Source: Desulfosporosinus sp049943955 (GTDB lineage Bacteria; Bacillota; Desulfitobacteriia; Desulfitobacteriales; Desulfitobacteriaceae). Taken from it: DNA of 64,000 bases. Positions 51,008-59,391 of the stretch are shown here, in pieces. The notes beneath the pieces are model-generated. The model saw only the letters and a list, made by a program, of their open reading frames with translations. It had not been told where the DNA came from and did no database searches. Both the position numbers and the translations under genes were made by a program. The DNA is taken from the NCBI RefSeq assembly GCF_049943955.1, contig NZ_JBNFTW010000001.1, positions 496,001 to 560,000 of the forward strand, in the 5' to 3' direction. Numbering within the stretch: position 1 is the stretch's first letter; each line of letters opens with the position of its first letter.

Positions 51008-51153
51008 TCTTTTATCCCTATAAGTGGGGGTTGTTCCCATACCTCGCTTCGGTGGGAGAAGAGTCCATCCTTCAGCGCGTAAGCATTTGTTATGGGCTTG
51101 TAAGGTGCTTTCGGCACCGAAGCCCAGATGTTCAGCTTTAGCTGAATGAGTTC
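51008..51153 (+). repeat. Palindromic intergenic element, near full-length copy
   Basis: The left arm is degenerate (CTATAAGTGGGGG), then TACCTCGCTTCGGTGGG. CTTCGG (51047-51052) can pair with CCGAAG (51117-51122), closing a loop that holds CTTCAGCGCGTAAGCATT and a GGTGC-TTTC-GGCACC hairpin. The right hairpin TTCAGCTTTAGCTGAA (51131-51146) ends in TGAGTTCTC. It fills most of the gap between the ATPase gene and dapF. Confidence 0.65.
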
Positions 51154-51211
51154 TCTGCGAATGTTTTAAGATTTATATTAGGGACTAAATTCTGCGAGGG
51201 GAGCAAGCATA

Positions 51212-52054
51212 ATGAACTTTGTAAAAATGCATGGTCTGGGGAATGATTTTGTTTTCCTGGATCATTTTTCTCATACACCGAAGGAAGAGGCAGATTATCC
51301 GCAGCTAGCCCAGAAACTCTGCCACCGTCAATTTGGAATCGGGGGAGATGGATTAATTGTCATTCTTCCTTCCCAAGTTGCTGACGCTCGGATGCGCATT
51401 ATTAATTCAGACGGATCAGAACCGGAAATGTGCGGTAACGGTATCCGCTGTTTTGCACGGTACGTCTATGATCAAGGAATTGTCTCCCGAAACCCCATGC
51501 GGGTGGAGACTCTTGCCGGGGTCTTAACTTTGGGACTTGATATCGAAAACGGGCAGGTTCGTGGAGTAAGGGTTGACATGGGTGAGCCTATTTTAAAAGC
51601 GGATCTTATTCCGGTTCTTGGTGTTGGAGAACCTGTGGTCGGCCAGTCCCTTGAAGCCTTGGGAAAAACATTTTCCTATACTGCCGTTTCAATGGGAAAT
51701 CCTCATTGTGTCATTTTTGTCGATGACTATTCAACTCTGGACTTTGAACGTCTAGGACCGGCAATCGAGAGCCATACTTTGTTTCCGCGTAAAACGAATG
51801 TGGAGTTTATTCGGATTGATTCAGCGACGGAGATGACGATGAAGGTGTGGGAGCGGGGAGCCGGGCCAACCCTTGCCTGTGGAACAGGCGCTTGTGCTTC
51901 CTTGGTTGCTGCCGTACTTAATCAAAAGACTGAACGTTCTGCAACGGTTCATTTGCCAGGTGGGGATTTATTGATAGAATGGGGGCCTGACAATCATGTT
52001 TATATGACTGGTCCTGCGGCTTACGTGTTTAAAGGAGAATGGTTAGAAAGCTGA
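51212..52054 (+). CDS. dapF: Diaminopimelate epimerase
   Basis: DapF converts LL- to meso-diaminopimelate for lysine and murein. The two catalytic Cys are in EPEMCGNGIRCFARY and TLACGTGACASLVA. The start MNFVKMHGLGNDFVFLDHF is typical; 280 residues. GAGGGGAGCAAG precedes ATG 51212. Confidence 0.97.
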   Translation: MNFVKMHGLGNDFVFLDHFSHTPKEEADYPQLAQKLCHRQFGIGGDGLIVILPSQVADARMRIINSDGSEPEMCGNGIRCFARYVYDQGIVSRNPMRVETLAGVLTLGLDIENGQVRGVRVDMGEPILKADLIPVLGVGEPVVGQSLEALGKTFSYTAVSMGNPHCVIFVDDYSTLDFERLGPAIESHTLFPRKTNVEFIRIDSATEMTMKVWERGAGPTLACGTGACASLVAAVLNQKTERSATVHLPGGDLLIEWGPDNHVYMTGPAAYVFKGEWLES

Positions 52055-52068
52055 GACAAAAAACATTT

Positions 52069-52100
52069 AATCGCATCTTCGCCGGGAGATGCGATTTTGC
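52069..52100 (+). terminator. Terminator after dapF
   Basis: AATCGCATCT (52069-52078) pairs with AGATGCGATT (52087-52096), followed by TTG; the T tract is short. A TATAAT at 52160-52165 may belong to the promoter of the next gene, but its -35 is weak. Confidence 0.7.
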
Positions 52101-52228
52101 TTAGCTCCTAGTCCGGGTTTCTATCTTTGATTCACTAGGAAAGTTATTCGTTGATCTGTTATAATATAGTAAGGACATCAACTATAAAGGGGTGAAAAGC
52201 CTGGCTGTTTTGATTCGCCGGGTTAAGT

Positions 52229-53107
52229 ATGGCATATAGCATGACAGGATTTGGACGGGGAGAAGTGAGTGGCTGTGGTTATCAGTTTTCTGTGGAGCTG
52301 AAAGCAGTCAATCATCGCTTTTTAGAAATCGTTGTTCGTCTGCCGCGGAATTTTGCGGAATTTGAAGAACGTGTCCGTAAAACGTTACAAGAAAAATTCA
52401 AGCGCGGACGGATTGAAGTACATATTAATATCGTGGAAACTGAAGAAAAAATGAGATTAGCGAAGGTTGACAAAGAATTGGCACTGTCGTATGATAAGGC
52501 ATTGAAGGATCTCGCCTCAGCTCTGCATACGGCCTATGATACGGATATTTATCGCTTAGTGGCTTTGCCCGAAGTGCTTTCAGTTCAGGAACCGGAAATC
52601 GAGGGGGATACCCTATGGGATGTTTGTGCAGAGGCACTGATGAAAGCAACCGAGGGTTTCGGACAAATGCGCCGGGCTGAAGGAGAAAAGTTAACCTGCG
52701 ATCTTCTGCAAAGATTGGATCAACTGGCAGAGCATTTGCGTCTTATTTCTGAACGAGCGCCTTATGTTGTGACCGACTATCAAGAACGTCTTCAGGAACG
52801 GATTCAAACGTTATTAGGCGGTGTAGAATTGGATCCGGTTCGCTTGGCGAATGAAGTGGCTTATTTTGCAGACCGCGCATCAATTACTGAGGAATTGGTT
52901 CGTTTTGACAGCCATTTGGCTCAAAGCCGCGAGGCGTTGAACAGCCCTGATTCAGTGGGGCGTAAACTGGATTTTTTGGTACAAGAGATGAACCGGGAAA
53001 TCAATACCATTGGGTCTAAAGCCAATGATTTAATTATTGGAAAACAGGTTGTTATCGTTAAAAGCGAGCTCGAAAAAGTACGTGAGCAGATTCAAAATTT
53101 AGAGTAA
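52229..53107 (+). CDS. yloC: YicC/YloC-family endoribonuclease
   Basis: The 292-residue protein has the family start MAYSMTGFGRGEVSG and the C-terminal KLDFLVQEMNREINTIGSKA with a metal-binding Glu/Asn pattern. YicC proteins are RNases that affect small-RNA stability in E. coli. It starts the yloC-remA-gmk-rpoZ-coaBC operon. The ribosome site before ATG 52229 is weak. Confidence 0.93.
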   Translation: MAYSMTGFGRGEVSGCGYQFSVELKAVNHRFLEIVVRLPRNFAEFEERVRKTLQEKFKRGRIEVHINIVETEEKMRLAKVDKELALSYDKALKDLASALHTAYDTDIYRLVALPEVLSVQEPEIEGDTLWDVCAEALMKATEGFGQMRRAEGEKLTCDLLQRLDQLAEHLRLISERAPYVVTDYQERLQERIQTLLGGVELDPVRLANEVAYFADRASITEELVRFDSHLAQSREALNSPDSVGRKLDFLVQEMNREINTIGSKANDLIIGKQVVIVKSELEKVREQIQNLE

Positions 53108-53120
53108 TGGAGGATTCATT

Positions 53121-53396
53121 TTGGACATTAAGCTTATTAATATTGGTTTTGGTAATATAGTATCTGCCAACCGAATTATCTCGATTGTGAGTCCGGAATC
53201 TGCCCCAATCAAGCGGATCATTCAAGAGGCGCGTGATGCGGGCATGTTGATTGATGCGACTTATGGCCGGCGTACACGTGCGGTCATTATTTGTGACAGT
53301 CATCATGTTATTCTTTCTGCAGTCCAGCCTGAGACTGTGGCACATCGCCTTTCCACCAAAGAGTCCAGCAATCATGTAGATGATCCGGCGGATTAG
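53121..53396 (+). CDS. remA: Extracellular matrix regulator RemA
   Basis: This 91-residue DNA-binding protein has the conserved run INIGFGNIVSANRIISIVSP, IKRIIQEARDAGMLIDAT and GRRTRAVIICDSHHVILSA. RemA activates biofilm and osmolyte genes in B. subtilis; in clostridia its targets are unknown. The start is TTG 53121 with ATGGAGG upstream. Confidence 0.95.
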   Translation: MDIKLINIGFGNIVSANRIISIVSPESAPIKRIIQEARDAGMLIDATYGRRTRAVIICDSHHVILSAVQPETVAHRLSTKESSNHVDDPAD

Positions 53397-53405
53397 GGGT
53401 GTAGT

Positions 53406-54011
53406 GTGGAGAAAAGTCATGGGTTATTAATCGTCCTTTCAGGTCCTTCAGGAGCAGGGAAAGGAACTTTATGTAAAGAATTACTGCGGCAGATGCCAAA
53501 TTTAAACTATTCCGTTTCGTTGACGACACGCTCGCCGCGTCCTGGTGAAGTGGACGGGGTTCACTATTTTTTCCGTTCCCGGGAAGACGTCGAAGCTATG
53601 ATCGCCAGAGATGAATTGCTGGAATGGGCTCAGTTTTGTGAAAACTATTATGGTACGCCTAGGTTTGCTGTAGAGCAGGCAATTATGGACGGCCAGGATG
53701 TTATTCTGGAGATCGAAATCCAAGGCGCTTTGCAGATTAAAAAGCGCTTTCCTCAGGGAGTATTTACCTTTATTGTTCCGCCTTCCCTCGATGTACTCTC
53801 AGAGCGTATACATAAACGAGGTACTGAGACTGAGGAAGTCATTCAAAAGCGTTTAGCTACTGCCATACAGGAATTGGAATACGTCAGTGAATATGATTAT
53901 GTTGTTGTTAATGACGAAGTTCCTGTGGCTGTTGATAAATTAAAGAGTATCATTATTGCCGAAAAATGCCGGGTTAAACGAAAACCGTTCGTCTTTAAGG
54001 GGGAATCCTGA
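53406..54011 (+). CDS. gmk: Guanylate kinase
   Basis: Gmk phosphorylates GMP to GDP. The P-loop VLSGPSGAGKGTLCKEL and the GMP-site sequence TTRSPRPGEVDGVHYFF are intact; 201 residues. The start is GTG 53406 (MEKSHGLLIV). Its stop codon overlaps the rpoZ start. Confidence 0.97.
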   Translation: MEKSHGLLIVLSGPSGAGKGTLCKELLRQMPNLNYSVSLTTRSPRPGEVDGVHYFFRSREDVEAMIARDELLEWAQFCENYYGTPRFAVEQAIMDGQDVILEIEIQGALQIKKRFPQGVFTFIVPPSLDVLSERIHKRGTETEEVIQKRLATAIQELEYVSEYDYVVVNDEVPVAVDKLKSIIIAEKCRVKRKPFVFKGES

Positions 54012-54223
54012 TGAAACAACCGTCACTAGATAAACTGATGGAAAAGGTTGACAGCAAGTATACGCTGGTTATTGTGGTCGCTAAGCGGGCACGGGCAATT
54101 ATGGAAGAAGGGAAGCATGAAGATTTGGCGAGGGGGGTCAAATCCGTAAGTATATCTCTCGAAGAGATTTCTAGATCAACGAGTGCTTATGAATGTATTC
54201 CTGACGAGCATACACTATGTTAG
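54011..54223 (+). CDS. rpoZ: RNA polymerase omega subunit
   Basis: This 70-residue subunit has the omega pattern PSLDKLMEKVDSKYTLVIVVAKRARAI. It overlaps gmk by one base and coaBC by 7 bases. It assists RNA polymerase assembly. Confidence 0.94.
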   Translation: MKQPSLDKLMEKVDSKYTLVIVVAKRARAIMEEGKHEDLARGVKSVSISLEEISRSTSAYECIPDEHTLC

Positions 54224-55425
54224 CAGGCAGCAAGATTCTGGTTGGAGTTTCCGGAGGGATTGCGGCTTATAAAACGGCTGAGATAGTAAGTCGTTTGCGA
54301 AAGCTGCATGCTGATGTTCATGTTGTGATGACACCATCAGCGACGGAATTTATAACCCCGCTAACCTTAAGAAGCTTGTCTGCAAATCCTGTCTATATTG
54401 ACTTGTTTGAAGAACCAAAAGTATGGAATGTTGAACATATAGCTTTAGCGGAGTTGGCAGATGCTGTAATTGTTGCGCCGGCAACGGCAAATATTTTAGC
54501 TAAAATGGCCATGGGATTAGCTGATGATTTTCTATCAACCGTTTTGCTGGCGACAAGAGCACCGATCTTTGTGGCCCCGGCTATGAATCATGCCATGTAT
54601 CATCATCCTGCAACCCAAAAGAATCTGGCAATCCTTCAGGATCGGGGGATACGTTTCATTGGACCTGATTCAGGTTTTCAGGCCTGTGGTTCCGAGGGAG
54701 ACGGCCGCATGAGTCAGCCGGAAGAGATTGTGGAGACGCTCCTGCGTTTTTTTGAACTAAGTACTTGCTTAAAAGGAAAGAAAGCTCTTGTGACTGCGGG
54801 TGGAACTCAAGAACCTATAGATCCTGTTCGTTATTTAGGCAATCGCAGTTCCGGGCGTATGGGTTATGCTGTAGCCCAAGCTTTGCAAGAAGCCGGTGCT
54901 GAGACAATACTCGTTAGCGCGCCAACAGATTTGCCAGTTCCTCAGGGAGTTACCCGAGTGTCTGTGCAAACGGCAAGGCAAATGCGTGACGAAGTCCTGT
55001 CGCGTTTTGCGGATGTTGAAATTATTGTTAAAGCAGCTGCAGTTGCCGATTATCGTCCTGCAGTGCAGGCGGAGCAAAAAATCAAAAAAGATGGCTCAGG
55101 GCGAACCCTTGAATTAGTCCCTAATCCGGATATTCTTGCTGAACTAGGACGAGAGAAGACGACTCAGGTTTTAATTGGTTTTGCTGCTGAAACCGAAAAC
55201 CTCTTAGCTAACGCCCAGGAAAAAATGCAGCGCAAGAATGTTGACCTTCTCGTGGCTAATGATGTTACAAAGGAAGGGGCAGGGTTTGGGAGTCCCACAA
55301 ATATTGTTAGTTTTCTCTTTCCTGATGGAAGAAAAATAGATTTTCCTCAGATGAGCAAGCTTGAGGTTGCTCGACATCTCGTTAAGGAGATTGTTAACCT
55401 CCTTGGAGTTAAAGTAAAGGAGTGA
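54217..55425 (+). CDS. coaBC: Bifunctional phosphopantothenoylcysteine decarboxylase/phosphopantothenate-cysteine ligase
   Basis: The 402-residue protein has an N-terminal flavoprotein CoaC domain (VGVSGGIAAYKTAEIVSRL, catalytic His in VEHIAL, APAMNHAMY and substrate-clamp Cys in FQACGSEGDGRM) and a C-terminal CoaB domain (KALVTAGGTQEPIDPVRYLGNRSSGRMG). It performs two steps of coenzyme A synthesis. Confidence 0.97.
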   Translation: MLAGSKILVGVSGGIAAYKTAEIVSRLRKLHADVHVVMTPSATEFITPLTLRSLSANPVYIDLFEEPKVWNVEHIALAELADAVIVAPATANILAKMAMGLADDFLSTVLLATRAPIFVAPAMNHAMYHHPATQKNLAILQDRGIRFIGPDSGFQACGSEGDGRMSQPEEIVETLLRFFELSTCLKGKKALVTAGGTQEPIDPVRYLGNRSSGRMGYAVAQALQEAGAETILVSAPTDLPVPQGVTRVSVQTARQMRDEVLSRFADVEIIVKAAAVADYRPAVQAEQKIKKDGSGRTLELVPNPDILAELGREKTTQVLIGFAAETENLLANAQEKMQRKNVDLLVANDVTKEGAGFGSPTNIVSFLFPDGRKIDFPQMSKLEVARHLVKEIVNLLGVKVKE

Positions 55426-55432
55426 TATGTTG

Positions 55433-56623
55433 ATGACAAAAAAGTTGTTTACCTCAGAGTCCGTAACCGAAGGGCATCCTGATAAGATTTGCGACCAAAT
55501 ATCGGATGCCATTCTTGATGCGATTTTTGCTCAAGATCCTAATGCGCGTGTTGCCTGCGAAACTATGGTAACGACCGGATTAGTTCTTGTCAGCGGTGAG
55601 ATTACAACATCTTGTTATGTTGATATCCCGCATGTTGTTCGTGAAACCATTCGGGAAGTAGGTTATACTCGTGCCAAATATGGCTTCGATGCTGATACCT
55701 GCGCCGTTTTAACCTCTATTGGAGAACAATCCGCTGATATAGCCTTAGGGGTCAATCAGGCCTTGGAATCCAAAACAGGGGAAATGTCAGATCTTGATAT
55801 AGAGGCAATTGGTGCTGGCGATCAAGGTATGATGTTTGGTTATGCAACGAATGAAACTGAAAGTTATATGCCGGTCCCTATTGACTTGGCCCATCGCTTA
55901 GCCCGTCGTTTAACGGAAGTTCGGAAAACTGAACTTTTAGGCTATTTACGGCCGGACGGTAAAACCCAAGTCACAGTGGAATATGAAGGAAATAAGCCGG
56001 TGCGTGTTGATACTATTGTTATTTCCACCCAACACCATCCGGATGTTACCCAAGAACAAATCCGCCGGGATTTGCTTCAGTACGTCGTTTATCCGACAGT
56101 CCCCAAGGAATTGCTCAATGAAGAGACAAAATATTTCATCAATCCTACAGGGCGTTTTGTTATCGGAGGGCCGCAAGGGGATTGCGGCTTAACGGGGCGA
56201 AAAATTATTGTTGACACCTATGGAGGAATGGCTCGCCATGGCGGCGGCGCTTTTTCCGGGAAGGACCCCACAAAGGTTGACCGTTCTGCTGCCTATGCCG
56301 CCCGATATGTGGCAAAAAACGTTGTTGCAGCGGGATTTGCGGACCGTTGTGAGATTCAGATTGCCTACGCCATTGGTGTTGCCCGTCCTGTTTCTGTTTC
56401 TATTGAAACTTTCGGTACCGGAAAGATACCGGATGAGAAAATTGTTGAATTGGTCATGCAAACCTTTGATCTCCGTCCTGCGGGAATTATCAAGAGTCTG
56501 AACCTTCGACGCCCGATTTATCGTCAGACAGCGGCATATGGGCATTTCGGAAGAATCGACCTTGATCTTCCTTGGGAAAGAACCGATAAAGCTGACGTTT
56601 TGAAAAAACTTGCCGGCCTTTAA
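55433..56623 (+). CDS. metK: S-adenosylmethionine synthetase
   Basis: MetK makes SAM from ATP and methionine. The 396-residue protein has LFTSESVTEGHPDKICDQI, GAGDQGMMFGYA and GGAFSGKDPTKVDRSAAY. AAAGGAG lies 9 bases before ATG 55433; ATG 55427 is only 3 bases from it. No SAM riboswitch lies before it; it follows coaBC by 7 bases and is probably co-transcribed. Confidence 0.97.
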   Translation: MTKKLFTSESVTEGHPDKICDQISDAILDAIFAQDPNARVACETMVTTGLVLVSGEITTSCYVDIPHVVRETIREVGYTRAKYGFDADTCAVLTSIGEQSADIALGVNQALESKTGEMSDLDIEAIGAGDQGMMFGYATNETESYMPVPIDLAHRLARRLTEVRKTELLGYLRPDGKTQVTVEYEGNKPVRVDTIVISTQHHPDVTQEQIRRDLLQYVVYPTVPKELLNEETKYFINPTGRFVIGGPQGDCGLTGRKIIVDTYGGMARHGGGAFSGKDPTKVDRSAAYAARYVAKNVVAAGFADRCEIQIAYAIGVARPVSVSIETFGTGKIPDEKIVELVMQTFDLRPAGIIKSLNLRRPIYRQTAAYGHFGRIDLDLPWERTDKADVLKKLAGL

Positions 56624-56643
56624 ATTGACCGAGTCCTTTTAGA

Positions 56644-56680
56644 GGAGTTCCAATCATGTTATGAGAGGGACTCCTTCTTT
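56644..56680 (+). terminator. Probable terminator after metK
   Basis: GGAGTTCC (56644-56651) pairs with GGGACTCC (56667-56674) with one G-U pair, followed by TTCTTTC. Confidence 0.7.
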
Positions 56681-56701
56681 CATAGCTGCAACTATTATTT
56701 T

Positions 56702-56792
56702 TCATACTGTCAGAACGTATAAACTTGCGTAATATACTTTCTAAGCATAAGGGCAATTAGGCAGCCGCCTGCGTCAGCCAAGTTTTCTTTAA
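56702..56792 (+). repeat. Intergenic repeat, family 2
   Basis: TTCTAAGCATAAGGGCAA, GGCAGCCGC and CGTCAGCCAAGTTTTCTTTA match the copy at 25531-25659 in the same order. This copy lacks the GAAGACAGTGTCTTC palindrome. The stretch 56624-56955 has no gene. Confidence 0.5.
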
Positions 56793-56832
56793 ACCTCTGC
56801 CCCAGTGAATATGTTATTATCCTAAAGTTTCC

Positions 56833-56862
56833 TTGACAGAATGTTAGAGAATTAGGTATTAT
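56833..56862 (+). promoter_or_regulatory. Sigma-A promoter before paaK
   Basis: TTGACA (56833-56838), 18 bases, TATTAT (56857-56862). A long leader of about 95 bases follows, with no evident fold. Confidence 0.65.
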
Positions 56863-56964
56863 AAGGCAAACTGTATTATAGCAGTTATAAAAGAGGGACC
56901 GTTGTAATACTCAATAGCATAATGACAAAGGCTAAAAAATAATGGGTAAAGAGGGATGGTAGAA

Positions 56965-58212
56965 ATGGAAAAACAGTGGCTGGAAGGCCTGCGTAGGACG
57001 GTAGATCGTGTATTACCGATTCCTTATTATCAAGAGAGGTTTCGAAAACTAGGGATTCATCAGGCTGAGGATATTCACTCTCTTAGGGACTTTCAAAAAC
57101 TACCGCTGACAACAAAGGAAGAATTGCGCCAAAATTATCCCTTTGGCCTCTTCGCAGAACCTATGGAAAATATTGTTCGGCTTCATGCTTCGTCTGGGAC
57201 GACAGGAAAACCGACTGTAGTGGGATATACTAAACGTGATATTCAGCTTTGGTCCAAAATTGTCGCCAACGAACTTCGGAGAGCGGGTGTTACTCCTAAG
57301 GATGTTGTTCAGATTGCCTATGGATATGGATTGTTTACGGGAGGAATGGGTCTGCATTATGGTTGTGAGGAATTAGGTGCGGTGGTTGTTCCTATTTCAG
57401 GCGGGAATACGGCTCGTCAACTTATGTTAATGCGAGACTTTGGAACGACAGTGTTGGCGTGTACTCCATCTTACGCTTTGTATCTGGCAGAAAGCCTTGA
57501 GGAATCGGGGATTTCACGTGAAGAGTTGAAGTTAAGAATTGGAGTTTTTGGAGCCGAGCCCTGGACAGAGGGTATGAGGGAACAGATCGAAGCTCGACTG
57601 GGAATTAAGGCTTATGACATATATGGCTTAAGTGAAACTATGGGTCCGGGAGTAGCTATGGAATGTCCCGCTCATGATGGCTTGCATATTGATGAACATT
57701 TTTATCCTGAAGTGTTGGGCCCTGACGGGAATCCCGTTGCGGAAGGTATCCAGGGTGAATTGGTTATAACAAGTATAGATAAAGAGGGCTTTCCGGTATT
57801 ACGTTATCGAACCAAGGATCTGACGACACTGCACTATGGGACTTGTTCCTGCGGACATACGGGCTGGAAAATGGAACGTGTTTCAGCACGGGTGGATGAT
57901 ATGCTGATCATTCGAGGTGTCAATGTTTTCCCAAGTCAAGTTGAAGAAGCAATCCTGTCCTTCGGTGGGTTTGAGCCCCATTATTTACTTATTGTAGAAC
58001 GTACGGGAAATTTGGATCAGTTGGAAGTACAGGTTGAAGTCAATGACACCAGCTTCTTTGATGAAGTCCGCGAGTTAGAGGGACGCCAGGAACGTTTACA
58101 ACGTAAAATTGAAGAAATCTTAGGCATTTCCATTCGTCTTCGCTTAGTAGAACCTAAAAGTATCCCGCGGAGTGAAGGGAAAGCAGTTCGTGTTATTGAT
58201 AAACGTCGATAG
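56965..58212 (+). CDS. paaK: Phenylacetate-CoA ligase family protein
   Basis: This AMP-forming ligase of about 415 residues has the P-loop-like HASSGTTGKPTVVGYT, YGLSETMGPGVAMEC and RTKDLTT, with zinc-type Cys in LHYGTCSCGHTG and C-terminal VNVFPSQVEEAIL. By family it activates phenylacetate or another aryl acid. GAGGG precedes ATG 56965 by 9 bases; ATG 56956 lies against it. The ACT protein that follows is a common partner in anaerobes. Confidence 0.92.
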   Translation: MEKQWLEGLRRTVDRVLPIPYYQERFRKLGIHQAEDIHSLRDFQKLPLTTKEELRQNYPFGLFAEPMENIVRLHASSGTTGKPTVVGYTKRDIQLWSKIVANELRRAGVTPKDVVQIAYGYGLFTGGMGLHYGCEELGAVVVPISGGNTARQLMLMRDFGTTVLACTPSYALYLAESLEESGISREELKLRIGVFGAEPWTEGMREQIEARLGIKAYDIYGLSETMGPGVAMECPAHDGLHIDEHFYPEVLGPDGNPVAEGIQGELVITSIDKEGFPVLRYRTKDLTTLHYGTCSCGHTGWKMERVSARVDDMLIIRGVNVFPSQVEEAILSFGGFEPHYLLIVERTGNLDQLEVQVEVNDTSFFDEVRELEGRQERLQRKIEEILGISIRLRLVEPKSIPRSEGKAVRVIDKRR

Positions 58213-58224
58213 GGAGGTAAATTT

Positions 58225-58626
58225 ATGTTACAATTATCTATTTTTCTGGAGAACGCTAAAGGACGTTTAGCTGAGGTCGTCAGTCTTCTTGCAGAACTTA
58301 AGGTAAATTTGCGTGCCCTGTCCTTAGCGGATACAAAGGATTTCGGAGTTCTGCGTATTATCGTCGATGATCCGGAACTTACTACGGAAAAATTGCGCGA
58401 ACGTAAGGTTGTTGTCTCATTAACCCACGTATGGGTACTTAAGGTTCCAGATCGGACCGGGGGACTTGCCGAAGTGCTTAATCAATTGGTTAAACACGAT
58501 GTTGTTATTGAGTACATGTATGCGTTTGTGGAAAAAGAAAACGAACAAGCCCGCGTTGTTATCAGAGCTCAGGATCAGGCAGTTATGGAGAAGGCTATGC
58601 GGGAACTTAATCTGCCTTTGTTGTAG
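58225..58626 (+). CDS. Tandem ACT-domain protein
   Basis: Two ACT domains fill the 133 residues: LSIFLENAKGRLAEVVSLLAE at the N-terminus and VWVLKVPDRTGGLAEVLNQLV from about residue 71. ACT domains bind amino acids. It follows paaK by 12 bases with GGGAGG as ribosome site, so it may regulate or sense aromatic amino acid breakdown. Catalytic function is unlikely. Confidence 0.88.
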   Translation: MLQLSIFLENAKGRLAEVVSLLAELKVNLRALSLADTKDFGVLRIIVDDPELTTEKLRERKVVVSLTHVWVLKVPDRTGGLAEVLNQLVKHDVVIEYMYAFVEKENEQARVVIRAQDQAVMEKAMRELNLPLL

Positions 58627-58713
58627 TGATGAGCCTTTGCGAACGCGAAGTCGTTGGCCGCAGAGTAGGCTAGAAGAAGTAATTAACTAAAGGTTATACT
58701 TTCCAATAATATA

Positions 58714-58754
58714 ACAAAGGCCGTGTTGGAAACTGGTTTTCCCACGGCCTTTGT
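58714..58754 (+). terminator. Terminator after the paaK-ACT unit, probably bidirectional
   Basis: ACAAAGGCCGTG (58714-58725) pairs with CACGGCCTTTGT (58743-58754), followed by TGTAATTAAAT on the right. It may also serve the convergent DUF1540 gene. Confidence 0.75.
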
Positions 58755-58848
58755 TGTAATTAAATTGAAGGTGTTCCCGGAAAAATTGCGCTGCGACGAA
58801 AAGTTGTTAACAATGATCTAATGTCATTGTCCTGAGAAGAGTGACTAT

Positions 58849-59172
58849 TTATTTATCGTTGTCGTTAAAGCTGGAACATTCTGTTTCAGTATATATTTGA
58901 GCTTCATTACCAGACACTTGAATAGAATCCAAATTACAAAGCTTATTATCATTATGTTTGCAGCTCACCACATTACAAGTAAGGGCATCACATGGCCCTG
59001 AAGAGTTTGTATTATTTGTTAAACTACTGTACTCATATTTATTTAAGAATGAACCACATACCGTTCCGCTCTCAGTAGAAGCAGTAACGCCCCCGATATC
59101 AACCCTATTTGAATAGCAAATACCACTTTTATTATGTGAACAAGTTGTTGCACTGCAATTGATTCTTTGCAC
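58849..59172 (-). CDS. Tandem DUF1540 cysteine-rich protein
   Basis: This 107-residue protein has two copies of a Cys-rich unit: INCSATTCSHNKSGICYSN with a later TVCGSF, and LTCNVVSCKHNDNKLCNLD with TECSSF. The CxxxxC...C...C pattern is that of DUF1540, common in clostridia and possibly metal-binding. GTG 59172 is the start, 9 bases after AAAGGAG. Function unknown. Confidence 0.85.
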   Translation of the reverse strand: MQRINCSATTCSHNKSGICYSNRVDIGGVTASTESGTVCGSFLNKYEYSSLTNNTNSSGPCDALTCNVVSCKHNDNKLCNLDSIQVSGNEAQIYTETECSSFNDNDK

Positions 59173-59193
59173 TAATACACACTCCTTTATGAT

Positions 59194-59380
59194 TTATCCG
59201 GTTTTTAAGACCCCCACTTCTATAAGTGGGGTGGGTCCTTCGTTAACTTCAGGTGGGGTAGAGTCCTCCTTCGCCGCTAAGTATTCCTCTTGGGAAAGGC
59301 GTCTCGGCAATAATGTCCACTGGACATTATTGTATCTGAAGCCCCGATGTTCAGCTTTAGCGTAAGCGAGATCACTTTCA
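59194..59380 (+). repeat. Palindromic intergenic element, longest well-preserved copy
   Basis: TATCCGGTTTTTAAG, then the left hairpin CCCCCACTT-CTAT-AAGTGGGG. CTTCAG (59247-59252) can pair with CTGAAG (59336-59341), the same place where other copies have CTTCGG and CCGAAG. The enclosed part has TTCGCCGCTAAGTATTCC and a hairpin AATAATGTCCA-CTGGACATTATT. The right end is GATGTTCAGCTTTAGC with a changed second arm (GTAAGC) and GAGATCAC. It lies between the DUF1540 gene and the 3' end of the rubrerythrin gene. Confidence 0.65.
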
Positions 59381-59391
59381 CTTAAGATGTC

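Noticed and set aside
58466..58690. 74-codon frame overlapping the ACT-protein gene
   Set aside because: Out-of-frame shadow of the tandem ACT gene.
59159..59365. 68-codon forward frame between the DUF1540 and rubrerythrin genes
   Set aside because: It covers the palindromic element copy; no ribosome site or protein-like pattern.
4076..59380. CRISPR array as an explanation for the repeats
   Set aside because: The copies are scattered kilobases apart, differ in length and are not separated by regular spacers.
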